DNA of 64,000 nucleotides from Ascidiaceihabitans sp029251465. GTDB taxonomy: Bacteria > Pseudomonadota > Alphaproteobacteria > Rhodobacterales > Rhodobacteraceae. The translations under genes and the position numbers were made by a program. Below, piece after piece: positions 53,543 to 62,507 of the stretch; the stretch's first letter is position 1; each line of letters opens with the position of its first letter. The notes under the pieces were generated by a model. That model was not told where the DNA came from, ran no database searches, and saw only the letters and a program-made list of their open reading frames with translations. The stretch covers positions 1,240,001-1,304,000 of the forward strand of contig NZ_CP170633.1 in the NCBI RefSeq assembly GCF_042932805.1, given 5' to 3'.

Positions 53543-53642
53543 GGTCACACGTATCGCGTGTCTTCCTTTCGCCTGATCAGGTCCGCAATATTGCCACGAT
53601 CCTTCGGTATGCCCTGTTTATTGGGCAACTAAGGGGCACGAC

Positions 53643-54095
53643 ATGGCCGTTTCTTCCACCAGTTTTGAAGAGCGTTTGACGCGTTTGGACTCTGGCACAG
53701 TCAAACTGTACGCAGGCGATGACACGCCGCAAAAATACAAAGCCGACAATCTGATTTGCGCCAAACAAAAGGTCAAAAAGACGTTCTGGACCGCGATTTT
53801 GTCAGGAGCCCCAGCGGGCGCATTAGCGGGTTACATGTTCAAAACCAACGTCGGGATCGAGATGTTCTTTTCTCAGTCCTTGCCGGTTTTGTATGCAATC
53901 ATCAAAGCAGATCCGACAACCGCGGCCATCTGTTTGGCGATGCTGGCCGGGCCCGTATGCACCCTCGGGTTCCTGATTTTTGACCGCACGCAAAACCGTT
54001 TGGCGCAGTTTTGGTGGTCTTATCTGGCGGGATCAATCGGCGTGAACCTGACGACGTGGTACTATTTTTACTTGGCAATGTCTGCCGGCGCGTAA
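53643..54095 (+). CDS. Conserved small integral membrane protein, unknown function
   Basis: A 150-residue protein with a polar N-terminus (about 1-45) and three hydrophobic helices (about 48-66, 80-108 and 128-148). No domain is recognised. The helices contain many Ala, Gly and aromatic residues (QFWWSYLAGSIGVNLTTWYY). It follows the transglycosylase after 100 bp, and its stop codon lies inside a hairpin shared with the convergent ABC gene. It is a real gene by composition and length; function unknown. Confidence 0.7.
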   Translation: MAVSSTSFEERLTRLDSGTVKLYAGDDTPQKYKADNLICAKQKVKKTFWTAILSGAPAGALAGYMFKTNVGIEMFFSQSLPVLYAIIKADPTTAAICLAMLAGPVCTLGFLIFDRTQNRLAQFWWSYLAGSIGVNLTTWYYFYLAMSAGA

Positions 54096-54113
54096 AGCCA
54101 CACGCCGGCTTTA
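54093..54113. terminator. Stem-loop between convergent genes
   Basis: TAAAGCC (54093-54099) pairs with GGCTTTA (54107-54113) over seven bases. It includes the stop codon of the upstream membrane protein and ends three bases before the ABC gene stop, so it may act on both strands. The T tract is short. Confidence 0.45.
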
Positions 54114-54116
54114 GGG

Positions 54117-56204
54117 TTATTGCGCTGCGATCTTGATCACAGGCTCCATCCTGGACAGAATGTCGTCGCTGAGGTGGCATTTGACCTGATGGCCATCGGC
54201 CAGTTTACGCACAGGCGGGATGTCTTTTTCACACAAGCCACCGGGCACGTCCGATTTCCAACGACACCGCGTCTGGAACGGGCAACCGGGGGGCGGGTTC
54301 ATCGCCGACGGGATGTCGCCCTCAAGCACGATGTGCTGTTTTTCCACCGATGTATCCGCGATTGGCACGGCTGACAGCAACGCCTCGGTGTAGGGATGAT
54401 AGGGGGGCGAAAACACCTGATCGGTTGTGCCCAATTCCACCACATGCCCCAGATACATCACCATCACACGATCGCTAAGGTAGCGCACAATCGACAAATC
54501 GTGGCTGATAAACAGCAGCGTGGTTTTGTGTTCGCGCTGGATTTCCATCAACAAATCAGTGACCGCGGCTTGCACCGACACGTCAAGCGCTGAAACAGGT
54601 TCATCCGCCACAACGATGCGCGCATCCCCGGCAAAGGCGCGCGCAATTCCGACCCGTTGCTTTTGTCCACCGGACAGCTGGCGCGGCATGCGGTCGGCAA
54701 ATTCACGGGGCAGTTTCACCAGATCGAGCAGTTCTAGCATGCGCACGCGGCGCTCGGCCTCGTTTTTGCCGACCTTGAAAATTTCCAACGCGCGAATGAT
54801 TTGGCGGCCAACTGTCATCGACGGGTTCAGCGTGTCAAACGGGTTCTGGAACACCATCTGGATGTCGGCGACGTTCTTGGTTGTGCGTGCCTCGATTGGC
54901 GTGTCCTGGATTTCTTCTCCGTCCAGCAAGATCGTGCCGTCACTCGCTGTTTCCAGCCCCATTAGGACCTTGGCAAAGGTGGATTTACCGCAACCGGATT
55001 CGCCCACGATGGCCAATGTTTCGGATTCACGCGCCTCGAATGTCAGGGTCTCGTTGGCCTTGACCACTTTGGTCGATCCGCCCCCAAACATCGCGTTCGC
55101 CGCCACCTCGTAGTATTTCTTAAGGTTCTTCATCGACAAGACAACCTCGCCAATTTCGCCTTTTTGTTTGACCTCGCCCAGTTCCAACGGCGCGTCCCAA
55201 TCGATTTCGCCAAACTTCAGACAGCGGCTTTCGTGGCGGTCACCATGTTCAACCGTTTCCATCGGGATCGCTTTGGCGCGGTCACAGCGTCCGGCCTCAA
55301 AGTAGTCGCAGCGCGGTCCAAAATTACAACCCGAGGGGCGCTCGTGTGGCAACGGAAAGTTACCGGGGATCGCCACCAAAGGCCGTGCGTTTTTGTCCGC
55401 ACCGGGCAGGGGGATCGAACGGAATAGGGCCTGCGTATACGGGTGTTGCATCTTGTCGAACACGTCTTCGATGCGACCGGTTTCGACGGCCTCGCCGGAA
55501 TACATCACACAGATGCGGTCACAGGTTTCCAGCACCAGACCCAAGTTGTGAGAGATGAACAGCATCGAGGTGCCGTATTTCTTGCCAAGGTCTTTGACCA
55601 GCTCGACCACGGCGGCCTCGACTGTCACATCGAGGGCCGTCGTAGGTTCGTCCAAGATCAGCAAAGACGGCTCTGACATCAACGCCATCGCAATGACGAT
55701 ACGCTGTTGCTGGCCACCTGATAACTGATGGGGAAATGACTCCAAAATGCGTTTGGGATCGGGCAGTTTCACATCCGTGACAACCTGTAACGCGCGCTCG
55801 TAAGCGTCGTCAGATGACATGCCCTGATGGATCATCGGGACTTCCATCAGCTGCTTGCCGATCTTCATCGCAGGGTTCAACGACGCCATCGGTTCTTGGT
55901 AAATCATGGCAATCTCGGATCCGCGAATATCGCGCAACTCTTCCATGCTCATCGTGCCCAGATCGCGGCCCTTGAACTTGATCGAACCACCAACAACGCG
56001 CCCGTTTTTGCCCAAATCCTGCATGACCCCAAGGGCCACCGTAGATTTTCCGCACCCTGATTCACCAACCAACCCAACGGCTTCGCCCGGTTGAACCGTG
56101 ACCGAAAAATCCATCACCGCAGGAATTTCGCGCAACCGCGTAAAAAAGGAAATCGACAGTTGATCAATCTCTAGGATCGGCCCGTCGTAATCTAGCTTTG
56201 TCAT
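54117..56204 (-). CDS. Fused dipeptide/oligopeptide ABC transporter ATP-binding protein (DppD-DppF type)
   Basis: A 695-residue protein with two complete ABC modules. Module 1 has Walker A GESGCGKS at 47-54 and signature LSGGQQQR at 161-168; module 2 has Walker A at 401-408 and signature LSGGQKQR at 510-517. Each module ends in the oligopeptide-type C-terminal extension with Cys (PSGCNFGPRCDYFEAGRC; PPGCPFQTRC), which can bind an iron-sulfur cluster. It powers the two permeases upstream. Fusion of the two ATPases is seen in YejF/GsiA-type systems. Confidence 0.92.
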   Translation of the reverse strand: MTKLDYDGPILEIDQLSISFFTRLREIPAVMDFSVTVQPGEAVGLVGESGCGKSTVALGVMQDLGKNGRVVGGSIKFKGRDLGTMSMEELRDIRGSEIAMIYQEPMASLNPAMKIGKQLMEVPMIHQGMSSDDAYERALQVVTDVKLPDPKRILESFPHQLSGGQQQRIVIAMALMSEPSLLILDEPTTALDVTVEAAVVELVKDLGKKYGTSMLFISHNLGLVLETCDRICVMYSGEAVETGRIEDVFDKMQHPYTQALFRSIPLPGADKNARPLVAIPGNFPLPHERPSGCNFGPRCDYFEAGRCDRAKAIPMETVEHGDRHESRCLKFGEIDWDAPLELGEVKQKGEIGEVVLSMKNLKKYYEVAANAMFGGGSTKVVKANETLTFEARESETLAIVGESGCGKSTFAKVLMGLETASDGTILLDGEEIQDTPIEARTTKNVADIQMVFQNPFDTLNPSMTVGRQIIRALEIFKVGKNEAERRVRMLELLDLVKLPREFADRMPRQLSGGQKQRVGIARAFAGDARIVVADEPVSALDVSVQAAVTDLLMEIQREHKTTLLFISHDLSIVRYLSDRVMVMYLGHVVELGTTDQVFSPPYHPYTEALLSAVPIADTSVEKQHIVLEGDIPSAMNPPPGCPFQTRCRWKSDVPGGLCEKDIPPVRKLADGHQVKCHLSDDILSRMEPVIKIAAQ

Positions 56205-56266
56205 CTTCGTCTCCCAGATCAGACCTGCGTGGTGCAGTTTGTTCTGATCAAAAATACTTCGGGGGT

Positions 56267-56285
56267 CCGGGGGCAGCGCCCCCGG
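56267..56285. repeat. GC-rich REP-like hairpin
   Basis: CCGGGGGC (56267-56274) pairs with GCCCCCGG (56278-56285) over three bases in the 95-bp gap between the ATPase and permease genes. Such G/C-run palindromes recur between Roseobacter genes. It may trim relative expression of the genes within the operon. Confidence 0.5.
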
Positions 56286-56299
56286 GACGGCTCCGTTTA

Positions 56300-57766
56300 T
56301 CAGTCGCGCAGGCTTTCTTCGCGCAGACCATCCGCCAGCAGGTTTAGACCCAACACCAACGTCAGCAAGGACAAGGCTGGGGCAATTGCTGCGTGCGGAT
56401 ACAGCGCCAACAGGCGGCGACCGGCGTTAATCGTTGTGCCCCAATCCGGGCTTTCAGATTCCAAACCCAGACCAAAAAAGCCGAGCGTGCCCAAAAGGAT
56501 TGTCGTGTAGCCAATGCGCAGGCAGAAATCTACGATCAGCGGGCCACGGGCGTTGGGCAGAATTTCCCAAAGCATGATGTACCACGGCCCCTCACCACGG
56601 GTTTGTGCGGCTGCCACGTAGTCGCGGGTTTTGATGTCCAACGCGAGGCCGCGCACGATCCGGAACACGGTGGGCGAGTTCACAAACACCACCGACACGA
56701 ACACCACCAGAATGGCAGGGGGCATGTTGATTCCGTCCAGAACCGCGGGCAGACCGGGGATCCAATAGGTCTTGGTCGCAACGATCGCGCCGTCATTTGA
56801 AATCAACGACAGATAGGCCCACGCCAACACGCCCAGCACCACGATCAGCAGCGGTGTGCGCACCGATGGCTGTGTGTAAAAGCGCGAATTCAGCAGTATG
56901 GCAAAGAAGATCAGCGGGAACACGAACAGCACCGCAGCCATGTAGTTCGGAATACCCGTGGCGACAATCTCTGGCGTGACCAGCAGGTAGAACAACAAGA
57001 TGACCGGAAAGGCCAGGATCAGGTTCGCGAGGAACGACAGGATCGTGTCCAGGCGACCGCCGTAGTAGCCCGCAGGCAGACCCAGCGTGATGCCGACCAT
57101 AAAGGCAAACAGCGTCGCCATCGGTGCAATCAGAACGACGATCCACGCGCCTTTGAACAGACGGCTAAAGACGTCGCGCGCAAGGTTGTCTCCTCCCAGC
57201 AGGAACCACTGATAATCGCCGTCTGTCGCCCCGCGCAGGGGTGTTCCGGGCAATTTGTTCTTCATTCCCGACACCTGAGACAGGCTGTTGTGCGTGACCA
57301 GCATGTCAAACACACCGCCCATAACACCCGCCAAAACCCAGAACAGAACGATGCCAAACCCGATCATGCCCACGGTGCTGTCAAACAATTTGCCGTACAG
57401 ACCAAGCTTGCGTTTGAACTTGAACGAGGCGGCAAAGATCACAATCATTGCGATCCAGACTGGCAACAACTGCTGCGCCATGCCACCAAAAATGCCAGCC
57501 TTTGGCCCCATCAGGATGCCAGCCAGCAGGTAGATCAGGACAATGCCGATCACCAGTATAAAGCTGAATTTGACGCCGGTGCCAACCAGCCCAGACACAC
57601 CGGCACTGCTGCTGGCGGTTCCGTCAGATTGCATCCGAATAGGTTCGTCCGTCACAAACAGCGATGTCACAATTTGCACCACCACCAGAATGGCAAAGAG
57701 GCAAACAGCGAGGGTGAAAAACAGGTTTAGCGCGCTCAGGCTGCCTGTCCATGTTAATGGTTCCAT
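56300..57766 (-). CDS. Peptide-type ABC transporter permease (DppC-like) with long N-terminal extension
   Basis: A 488-residue permease, much longer than the usual 280-320. The first 170 residues contain about four extra hydrophobic segments; the standard DppC part starts near LLGGDNLARDVFSRL (about 187-201) and contains the EAA loop RDYVAAAQTRGEGPWYIMLW near 400, which contacts the ATPase. A further hydrophobic insert sits between helices of the core (about 300-350). The start has GGGAGG upstream. It is the partner of the DppB-like gene 15 bp upstream. Confidence 0.88.
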   Translation of the reverse strand: MEPLTWTGSLSALNLFFTLAVCLFAILVVVQIVTSLFVTDEPIRMQSDGTASSSAGVSGLVGTGVKFSFILVIGIVLIYLLAGILMGPKAGIFGGMAQQLLPVWIAMIVIFAASFKFKRKLGLYGKLFDSTVGMIGFGIVLFWVLAGVMGGVFDMLVTHNSLSQVSGMKNKLPGTPLRGATDGDYQWFLLGGDNLARDVFSRLFKGAWIVVLIAPMATLFAFMVGITLGLPAGYYGGRLDTILSFLANLILAFPVILLFYLLVTPEIVATGIPNYMAAVLFVFPLIFFAILLNSRFYTQPSVRTPLLIVVLGVLAWAYLSLISNDGAIVATKTYWIPGLPAVLDGINMPPAILVVFVSVVFVNSPTVFRIVRGLALDIKTRDYVAAAQTRGEGPWYIMLWEILPNARGPLIVDFCLRIGYTTILLGTLGFFGLGLESESPDWGTTINAGRRLLALYPHAAIAPALSLLTLVLGLNLLADGLREESLRD

Positions 57767-57781
57767 GTGCTCATCCTCCCT

Positions 57782-58879
57782 TTATGAAATGCGAATGCGT
57801 GGGTTCAAAAAGACATAACCGATATCAGATATCAGCTGGGTCAGCAGAACCACCACAACAGAGACGACCGAAACGGCCAGTAAAAGTTCGATGTCGTTGT
57901 TGGATGCGGCTTGCACTAACAACCAGCCAAAGCCCTTGTAGTTGAACAAGGTCTCGACGATCACAACCCCGTTCAACAGCCACGGGATTTGCAACATAAT
58001 GACAGTGAACGGCGCGATCAGCGCGTTGCGCAGCGCGTGTTTCATCACCACGTTACCAAAGCTGACGCCCTTTAGGCGGGCGGTGCGAATGTACTGCGCC
58101 GTCATGACTTCGGTCATCGAGGCCCGCGTCATCCGCGCGATATAGCCCATGCCGTACAGCGAGATGGTTAGAACGGGCAGGAAGAAGTTCTTGAACGTCG
58201 CATCGTCAACCGCGCGGGTGGCAGAGCCCGAGAACAGCGTCTTTGCGTCCATCCAGCCCCAGTCAACCAACAGCGGTGACAGACCGTTTTTCGAGGACGC
58301 CAAAAGCGCAATGAATATAACGCCAGAGACGTATTCGGGCGTCGCAGTGGTCGCGATCGAGAATGTTGATAGCGAACGGTCCAAACGCGATCCTTCGCGC
58401 ATGCCCGCCAGAACGCCGACCCCTAGTGCCATTGGCACCATCAGCAGCAAAACAAAGCCCATCAGTTTGCCCGTGGCCCCGAGGCGCGTCATGACCAGCC
58501 CGCCAACGTCGGTTTTGAACACCGTAGAAGAGCCCCAATGGCCTTGCAGAACGCCGCAGAACGTTGCCCGTTGGTCTTGGGGGGTGTTGCGCGCAAAACA
58601 ACGTCCCGTGACGATGGGGTTCCCGTCATCATCGACTTTTTCGGTGACCCAGCCCGGCATAACGCCAACCCAGCGGCCGAATTTTACGGGCATTGCATCG
58701 AGGTATCCGCGATCCCCCAGATAGCTTTCCACAGCCTCTTCGGACATGCGAAAGTTGCCTTGGGTTTTGGCGAGCTTTTCAAGGTTTGGATAAAGGTTCG
58801 TCAGGAAAAACACGATGAATGTCAGGCAAAGTGCCGTCAATAACATCACGCCCAGACGTCTGAGTATGAATATTCCCAT
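57782..58879 (-). CDS. Peptide-type ABC transporter permease (DppB-like)
   Basis: A 365-residue inner-membrane permease with an N-terminal helix (MGIFILRRLGVMLLTALCLT), a large periplasmic loop (about 40-130) holding two Cys (GRCFARNTPQDQRATFCG), five further helices and the EAA motif RTARLKGVSFGNVVMKHALRN near 265. It is the first gene of a permease-permease-ATPase operon. No substrate-binding protein gene lies on either side, so the ligand is open; peptides, nickel or opines are carried by relatives. Confidence 0.9.
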   Translation of the reverse strand: MGIFILRRLGVMLLTALCLTFIVFFLTNLYPNLEKLAKTQGNFRMSEEAVESYLGDRGYLDAMPVKFGRWVGVMPGWVTEKVDDDGNPIVTGRCFARNTPQDQRATFCGVLQGHWGSSTVFKTDVGGLVMTRLGATGKLMGFVLLLMVPMALGVGVLAGMREGSRLDRSLSTFSIATTATPEYVSGVIFIALLASSKNGLSPLLVDWGWMDAKTLFSGSATRAVDDATFKNFFLPVLTISLYGMGYIARMTRASMTEVMTAQYIRTARLKGVSFGNVVMKHALRNALIAPFTVIMLQIPWLLNGVVIVETLFNYKGFGWLLVQAASNNDIELLLAVSVVSVVVVLLTQLISDIGYVFLNPRIRIS

Positions 58880-59056
58880 GGGTGCCCCTGTTGGTAGGCT
58901 TGCGGCAGATTATTCTGCCTATGTTATAAGGAGCGACCGATTTTCGGTTCTTCTCCAGCCGTGTGTAGCGCCGATGGCACCTGTGAATTTGCATGAAAAT
59001 TACGCCGCTCAGATGTTAAAACCGGGTCCGCACGGTGCGTCACCAATCCCATACAC

Positions 59057-59173
59057 TCAAACATGCACCTCAATCCCCATCCGCCCATCAGGCAACAGAA
59101 CGCGTCGTAGGTCAATGTGAAGTTTGCCCAAATAGTCGTGATCCAGCGACACCAAGACGTCTGAAAACGACAT
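59057..59173 (-). CDS. Possible 38-aa ORF or gene remnant behind the AraC gene
   Basis: ATG at 59173, TGA at 59057, in the same frame as and 30 bases beyond the AraC regulator stop. The peptide (beginning MSFSDVLVSLDHDYLGKLHI) has normal coding composition. The open frame upstream joins the regulator with only one stop between, so it could be a decayed C-terminal portion or a separate tiny gene. No ribosome binding site is visible. The remainder of 58880-59203 has no other gene. Confidence 0.3.
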   Translation of the reverse strand: MSFSDVLVSLDHDYLGKLHIDLRRVLLPDGRMGIEVHV

Positions 59174-59203
59174 CGCGGCTTTGTAGGGAATTCGACTGGC
59201 GGA

Positions 59204-60007
59204 TTAGGGCGAAACCGTCGATTTTCCTGACCCTTTGCGCAAAGCACTTGGGGTTTTAGAGGTGTGGTGCTGAATAAAGCGGGTGAAATAGGCGGCGCTG
59301 CCGAAGCGCAAGTGCCGTGCGATTTCCTGAAATGGCACGTCGGTGTCGATGAGCGCGGATTGCGCACTGTGCAACTGGCGCTCTGTTATGATGTCCGCCG
59401 CCGTGCGTCCTGTGGCGGCTTTGCAGGCGCGCGTCAGATGCGTTGGCGTCACGCTTAGCTCGGCGGCGTGATCCGCCATGCTGAACCCTTGCATCTCGGG
59501 GCGGATCAGATTGTCGCAAAACCGTGCAGACAAGCGGGCAGAGGCGTTTTGTTTGACGGGCAGGTTTTCAGGCAAGGCGATCTGGCGGCGCAACCACACC
59601 GAAATCAACCCCATGTGTGCATCCAGCGCGTCTTGGGCCAAGGCACGTCCGCGCGCCACTTCACGCCCTGCGGCCTCAAGCAGACCTGACATCTCGCCGA
59701 TGGCATCGTTGTCGCGTACTCTGATCTGGCGGGGCTGTTCGGGCAGACGCAAGTCATTGCCAACAGGGCAGACCGCCACTTGGCCAAGCCCCTGACGGCC
59801 CATATCCAGCGCAAAGATCTGACCGCTGGGCACGTAGATCGCGTTGTGCACACCAACGCCGCGACGGGTGCCGTTCAACAGCAATCGACCTTGGCCACGG
59901 GTGATCCAGATCACCATGTCCTGTTGGCTTTCATGTGCCAAAGACAGCCGCCAAGGTTGGGTGCCGATCATCGCCGCGAGGCTGATAATATCAATATGTC
60001 CAAACAT
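59204..60007 (-). CDS. AraC-family transcriptional regulator
   Basis: A 267-residue regulator with an N-terminal cupin-like sensor (about 15-100; WITRGQGRLLLNGTRRGVGVHNAIYVPSG reads as the two beta strands and turn) and a C-terminal AraC DNA-binding domain (about 165-262) with two helix-turn-helix units ending RHLRFGSAAYFTRFIQHHTSKTPSALR. It lies 79 bp after miaA and 324 bp before the ABC transporter, on the same strand. It may control the transporter, but the effector is unknown. Confidence 0.88.
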   Translation of the reverse strand: MFGHIDIISLAAMIGTQPWRLSLAHESQQDMVIWITRGQGRLLLNGTRRGVGVHNAIYVPSGQIFALDMGRQGLGQVAVCPVGNDLRLPEQPRQIRVRDNDAIGEMSGLLEAAGREVARGRALAQDALDAHMGLISVWLRRQIALPENLPVKQNASARLSARFCDNLIRPEMQGFSMADHAAELSVTPTHLTRACKAATGRTAADIITERQLHSAQSALIDTDVPFQEIARHLRFGSAAYFTRFIQHHTSKTPSALRKGSGKSTVSP

Positions 60008-60086
60008 ACACGGAATCTGTGTGAATGGATTGTTTTAGTCAATTTTTGATACTGGACGATAGAATTTTAACTCGGTTCTGTGTGGT

Positions 60087-60974
60087 TTATGCAATCTGGC
60101 TGGGATCAACCCTGATCCAGTCCTTCATTTTTGAACGGAACCACGTGCGTTGGCGTTTGGCATACTGACGGGTTGCGATGATCGCGGCCTCGCGGGCTTG
60201 ATCCAAGGATATCTCGCCAATTGCGTGGGCCATTAATTCGGGCACTCCGATCGCGCGGCATGAGGGCAGGGCAGGATCAAAGCGGGTTTTCATGGCTGCG
60301 ATTTCGTCCAGCGCGCCGTCGTCGATCATCAGGTCAAAGCGCTGCGCGATGCGCGGAGTCAGCCAGTCTTTGGGTGCATCCATCACGATGCAAGTGGCCT
60401 CAGCGGTGTTCAGCAGTGGCGCAGGGGTCGCGTCTTGCCACGTCGCAAGGCTGGTGCCGGTTGCGGTTAGAACCTCGTAGGCGCGCTGCACGCGGGCGCG
60501 GTTTTGCACGTCAATGCGCGCGCAGGTGGTAGAATCAAGGGCCGCCAACATGTGTTCGCGGGTCAGATCATCTGCGGCTTTGCGCACCTCTGGAGGCGTT
60601 GCAGGGATGTCTGCCAGCCCGTTCGTAAGAGCGGAAAAGTACAAACCGGTACCGCCAACGAAGATCGGGCGCGCGGAACCGCCTAACAGCGGCAAAATAT
60701 CGCGTAGCCAGTGACCCGCCGAATAGGGGGCATCATAGGCCACGTGACGGTACAATTTATGGGGGACGAGCGCCTCTTCGGCGACGGACGGGCAGGCGGT
60801 AATTGTGCGCCAACAGCCATAAATCTGGCTTGCATCGGCATTTATAACGACCCCGCCGCCACTGCGCGCAATCGCCAAAGCCAGCGCGGATTTACCGGAG
60901 GCTGTCGGCCCTGCGATCAGCACCGGCTGGTCAGCGCGAATATGCGCCAACCCGAATGCGTCCAAAATATCCAT
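60087..60974 (-). CDS. miaA: tRNA dimethylallyltransferase MiaA
   Basis: A 295-residue enzyme that adds a dimethylallyl group to N6 of adenosine-37 in tRNAs reading codons starting with U. The P-loop GPTASGKS lies at 22-29, NADASQIY at about 44-51 is the second family motif, and GGTGLYFSALTNGLADIP (about 107-124) is the tRNA/prenyl-binding segment. The start is the ATG at 60974 (MDILDAFGL), which matches the family; longer frames reach into the divergent pyrH promoter. One alternative ATG is at 61028. The C-terminal RQYAKRQRTWFRSKM is diagnostic. Confidence 0.93.
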   Translation of the reverse strand: MDILDAFGLAHIRADQPVLIAGPTASGKSALALAIARSGGGVVINADASQIYGCWRTITACPSVAEEALVPHKLYRHVAYDAPYSAGHWLRDILPLLGGSARPIFVGGTGLYFSALTNGLADIPATPPEVRKAADDLTREHMLAALDSTTCARIDVQNRARVQRAYEVLTATGTSLATWQDATPAPLLNTAEATCIVMDAPKDWLTPRIAQRFDLMIDDGALDEIAAMKTRFDPALPSCRAIGVPELMAHAIGEISLDQAREAAIIATRQYAKRQRTWFRSKMKDWIRVDPSQIA

Positions 60975-61067
60975 TTCTTTTGCGCGTTGCCTCAAAGTTG
61001 GATTGAATTCTGGGCTGGTTTGCGACATTTTACGCCGAAACAAAACATAAATTGCAGGAGCGCCCAC

Positions 61068-61805
61068 ATGTCGTCACCCGAGACCGCTGAAAACAAGACC
61101 ACGTTCAAACGGGTGATGCTCAAAATTTCGGGGGAGGCGTTGATGGGCGATCAGGGCTTTGGCCTGCATCCCCCCACGGTTGAACGCATCGCGGCCGAGG
61201 TGAAATCTGTGCACGACATGGGTGTTGAAATTTGCATGGTCATCGGTGGCGGTAACATTTTTCGCGGGCTGCAAGGCTCGGCCCAAGGGATGGAACGCAC
61301 CACGGCTGACTACATGGGCATGCTGGCCACGGTGATGAACGCGCTGGCGATGCAATCCTCGCTCGAAGCGCACGGCATCCACACCCGTGTGATCAGCGCA
61401 ATCACCATGAACGAAGTCGCCGAACCCTACATCCGTCGCCGCGCCGTGCGTCACCTCGAGAAAAAGCGCGTTTGCATCTTTGCCGCCGGCACAGGCAACC
61501 CGTATTTCACGACCGACACTGCCTCTGCGCTGCGGGCCAACGAAATGGCCTGCGAGGCGATCTTTATGGGCAAACAGGTAGACGGTGTTTACGACAAAGA
61601 CCCTAAGAAACACGACGACGCAGTGCGCTACGACAACGTCAGCTACGACGATGTGCTGCAAAAGCGTCTCGGGGTTATGGATGCATCCGCCATCGCATTG
61701 GCCCGTGACAACAACTTGCCGATCATCGTGTTTTCTTTGGACGAGCCGGGCGGGTTCCGCGGGATTTTGGCGGGCGAGGGCACTTACACAACCGTCGGCG
61801 ACTGA
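61068..61805 (+). CDS. pyrH: UMP kinase PyrH
   Basis: A 245-residue amino acid kinase-fold enzyme phosphorylating UMP to UDP. The motifs KISGEALMG (about 19-27), GGGNIFRG (about 62-69) and TGNPYFTTDTA (about 144-154) are all present. The start at 61068 has AGGAG about seven bases upstream. It begins the conserved pyrH-frr-uppS-cdsA run, with 118 bp to frr, and is divergent from miaA. Confidence 0.95.
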   Translation: MSSPETAENKTTFKRVMLKISGEALMGDQGFGLHPPTVERIAAEVKSVHDMGVEICMVIGGGNIFRGLQGSAQGMERTTADYMGMLATVMNALAMQSSLEAHGIHTRVISAITMNEVAEPYIRRRAVRHLEKKRVCIFAAGTGNPYFTTDTASALRANEMACEAIFMGKQVDGVYDKDPKKHDDAVRYDNVSYDDVLQKRLGVMDASAIALARDNNLPIIVFSLDEPGGFRGILAGEGTYTTVGD

Positions 61806-61923
61806 CGGGGACTGCGTGAAATTTGCTCAAAACCTGCGCCATAGCTGACGCTAATAGCGCTGGATCGCTGGGCAAATTGAAAGTATACGGTTTAAATCAA
61901 TAAAAAACGGCAGGCACACCACA

Positions 61924-62487
61924 ATGTCAGAAGACTTTATGCTTGATACAGACGACCTTGAACGCCGCATGGATGGCGCGATGAGTTCGCTGAAAACTGA
62001 ATTTGCATCGCTGCGCACAGGGCGCGGTTCTGCGTCGATGTTGGAACCGATCATGGTCGAGGCCTATGGCCAGCGCACCCCGATCAACCAGGTCGGAACG
62101 GTCAACGTACCTGAGCCACGCATGGTCACGATCAACGTCTGGGACAAATCGATGGTCCAAGCCGTCGAAAAAGCGATCCGCGAAAGCGGGCTGGGGATCA
62201 ATCCGCAGTTGAACGGCACAATCATCATGCTGCCGATCCCCGAGCTGAACGAAGAGCGCCGTCGCGATCTGACCAAAGTTGCCGGACAGTATTCCGAAAG
62301 TGCACGGATTTCCGTGCGCAACATTCGCCGTGATGGCATGGACCAGATCAAAAAAGCCAAGAACGATGGCATGTCCGAGGATGACCAGAAAATCTGGGAA
62401 ACCGAAATGCAGGACATGACCAACAAATACATCAAACTGGTTGATGAGATGCTTGAGACCAAACAAGCAGAGATTATGCAGGTTTAA
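61924..62487 (+). CDS. frr: Ribosome recycling factor
   Basis: A 187-residue protein with the RRF two-domain pattern: the N-terminal helix with MSSLKTEFASLRTGRGS, the linker and beta domain (about 30-105; TPINQVGTVNVPEPRM, then INPQLNGTIIMLPIPELNEERR) and the long C-terminal helices rich in Lys and Asp. Length is standard. With EF-G it splits post-termination ribosomes. It follows pyrH, as in most bacteria. Confidence 0.96.
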   Translation: MSEDFMLDTDDLERRMDGAMSSLKTEFASLRTGRGSASMLEPIMVEAYGQRTPINQVGTVNVPEPRMVTINVWDKSMVQAVEKAIRESGLGINPQLNGTIIMLPIPELNEERRRDLTKVAGQYSESARISVRNIRRDGMDQIKKAKNDGMSEDDQKIWETEMQDMTNKYIKLVDEMLETKQAEIMQV

Positions 62488-62507
62488 AAGCGGCCGATTG
62501 CGCGTGA

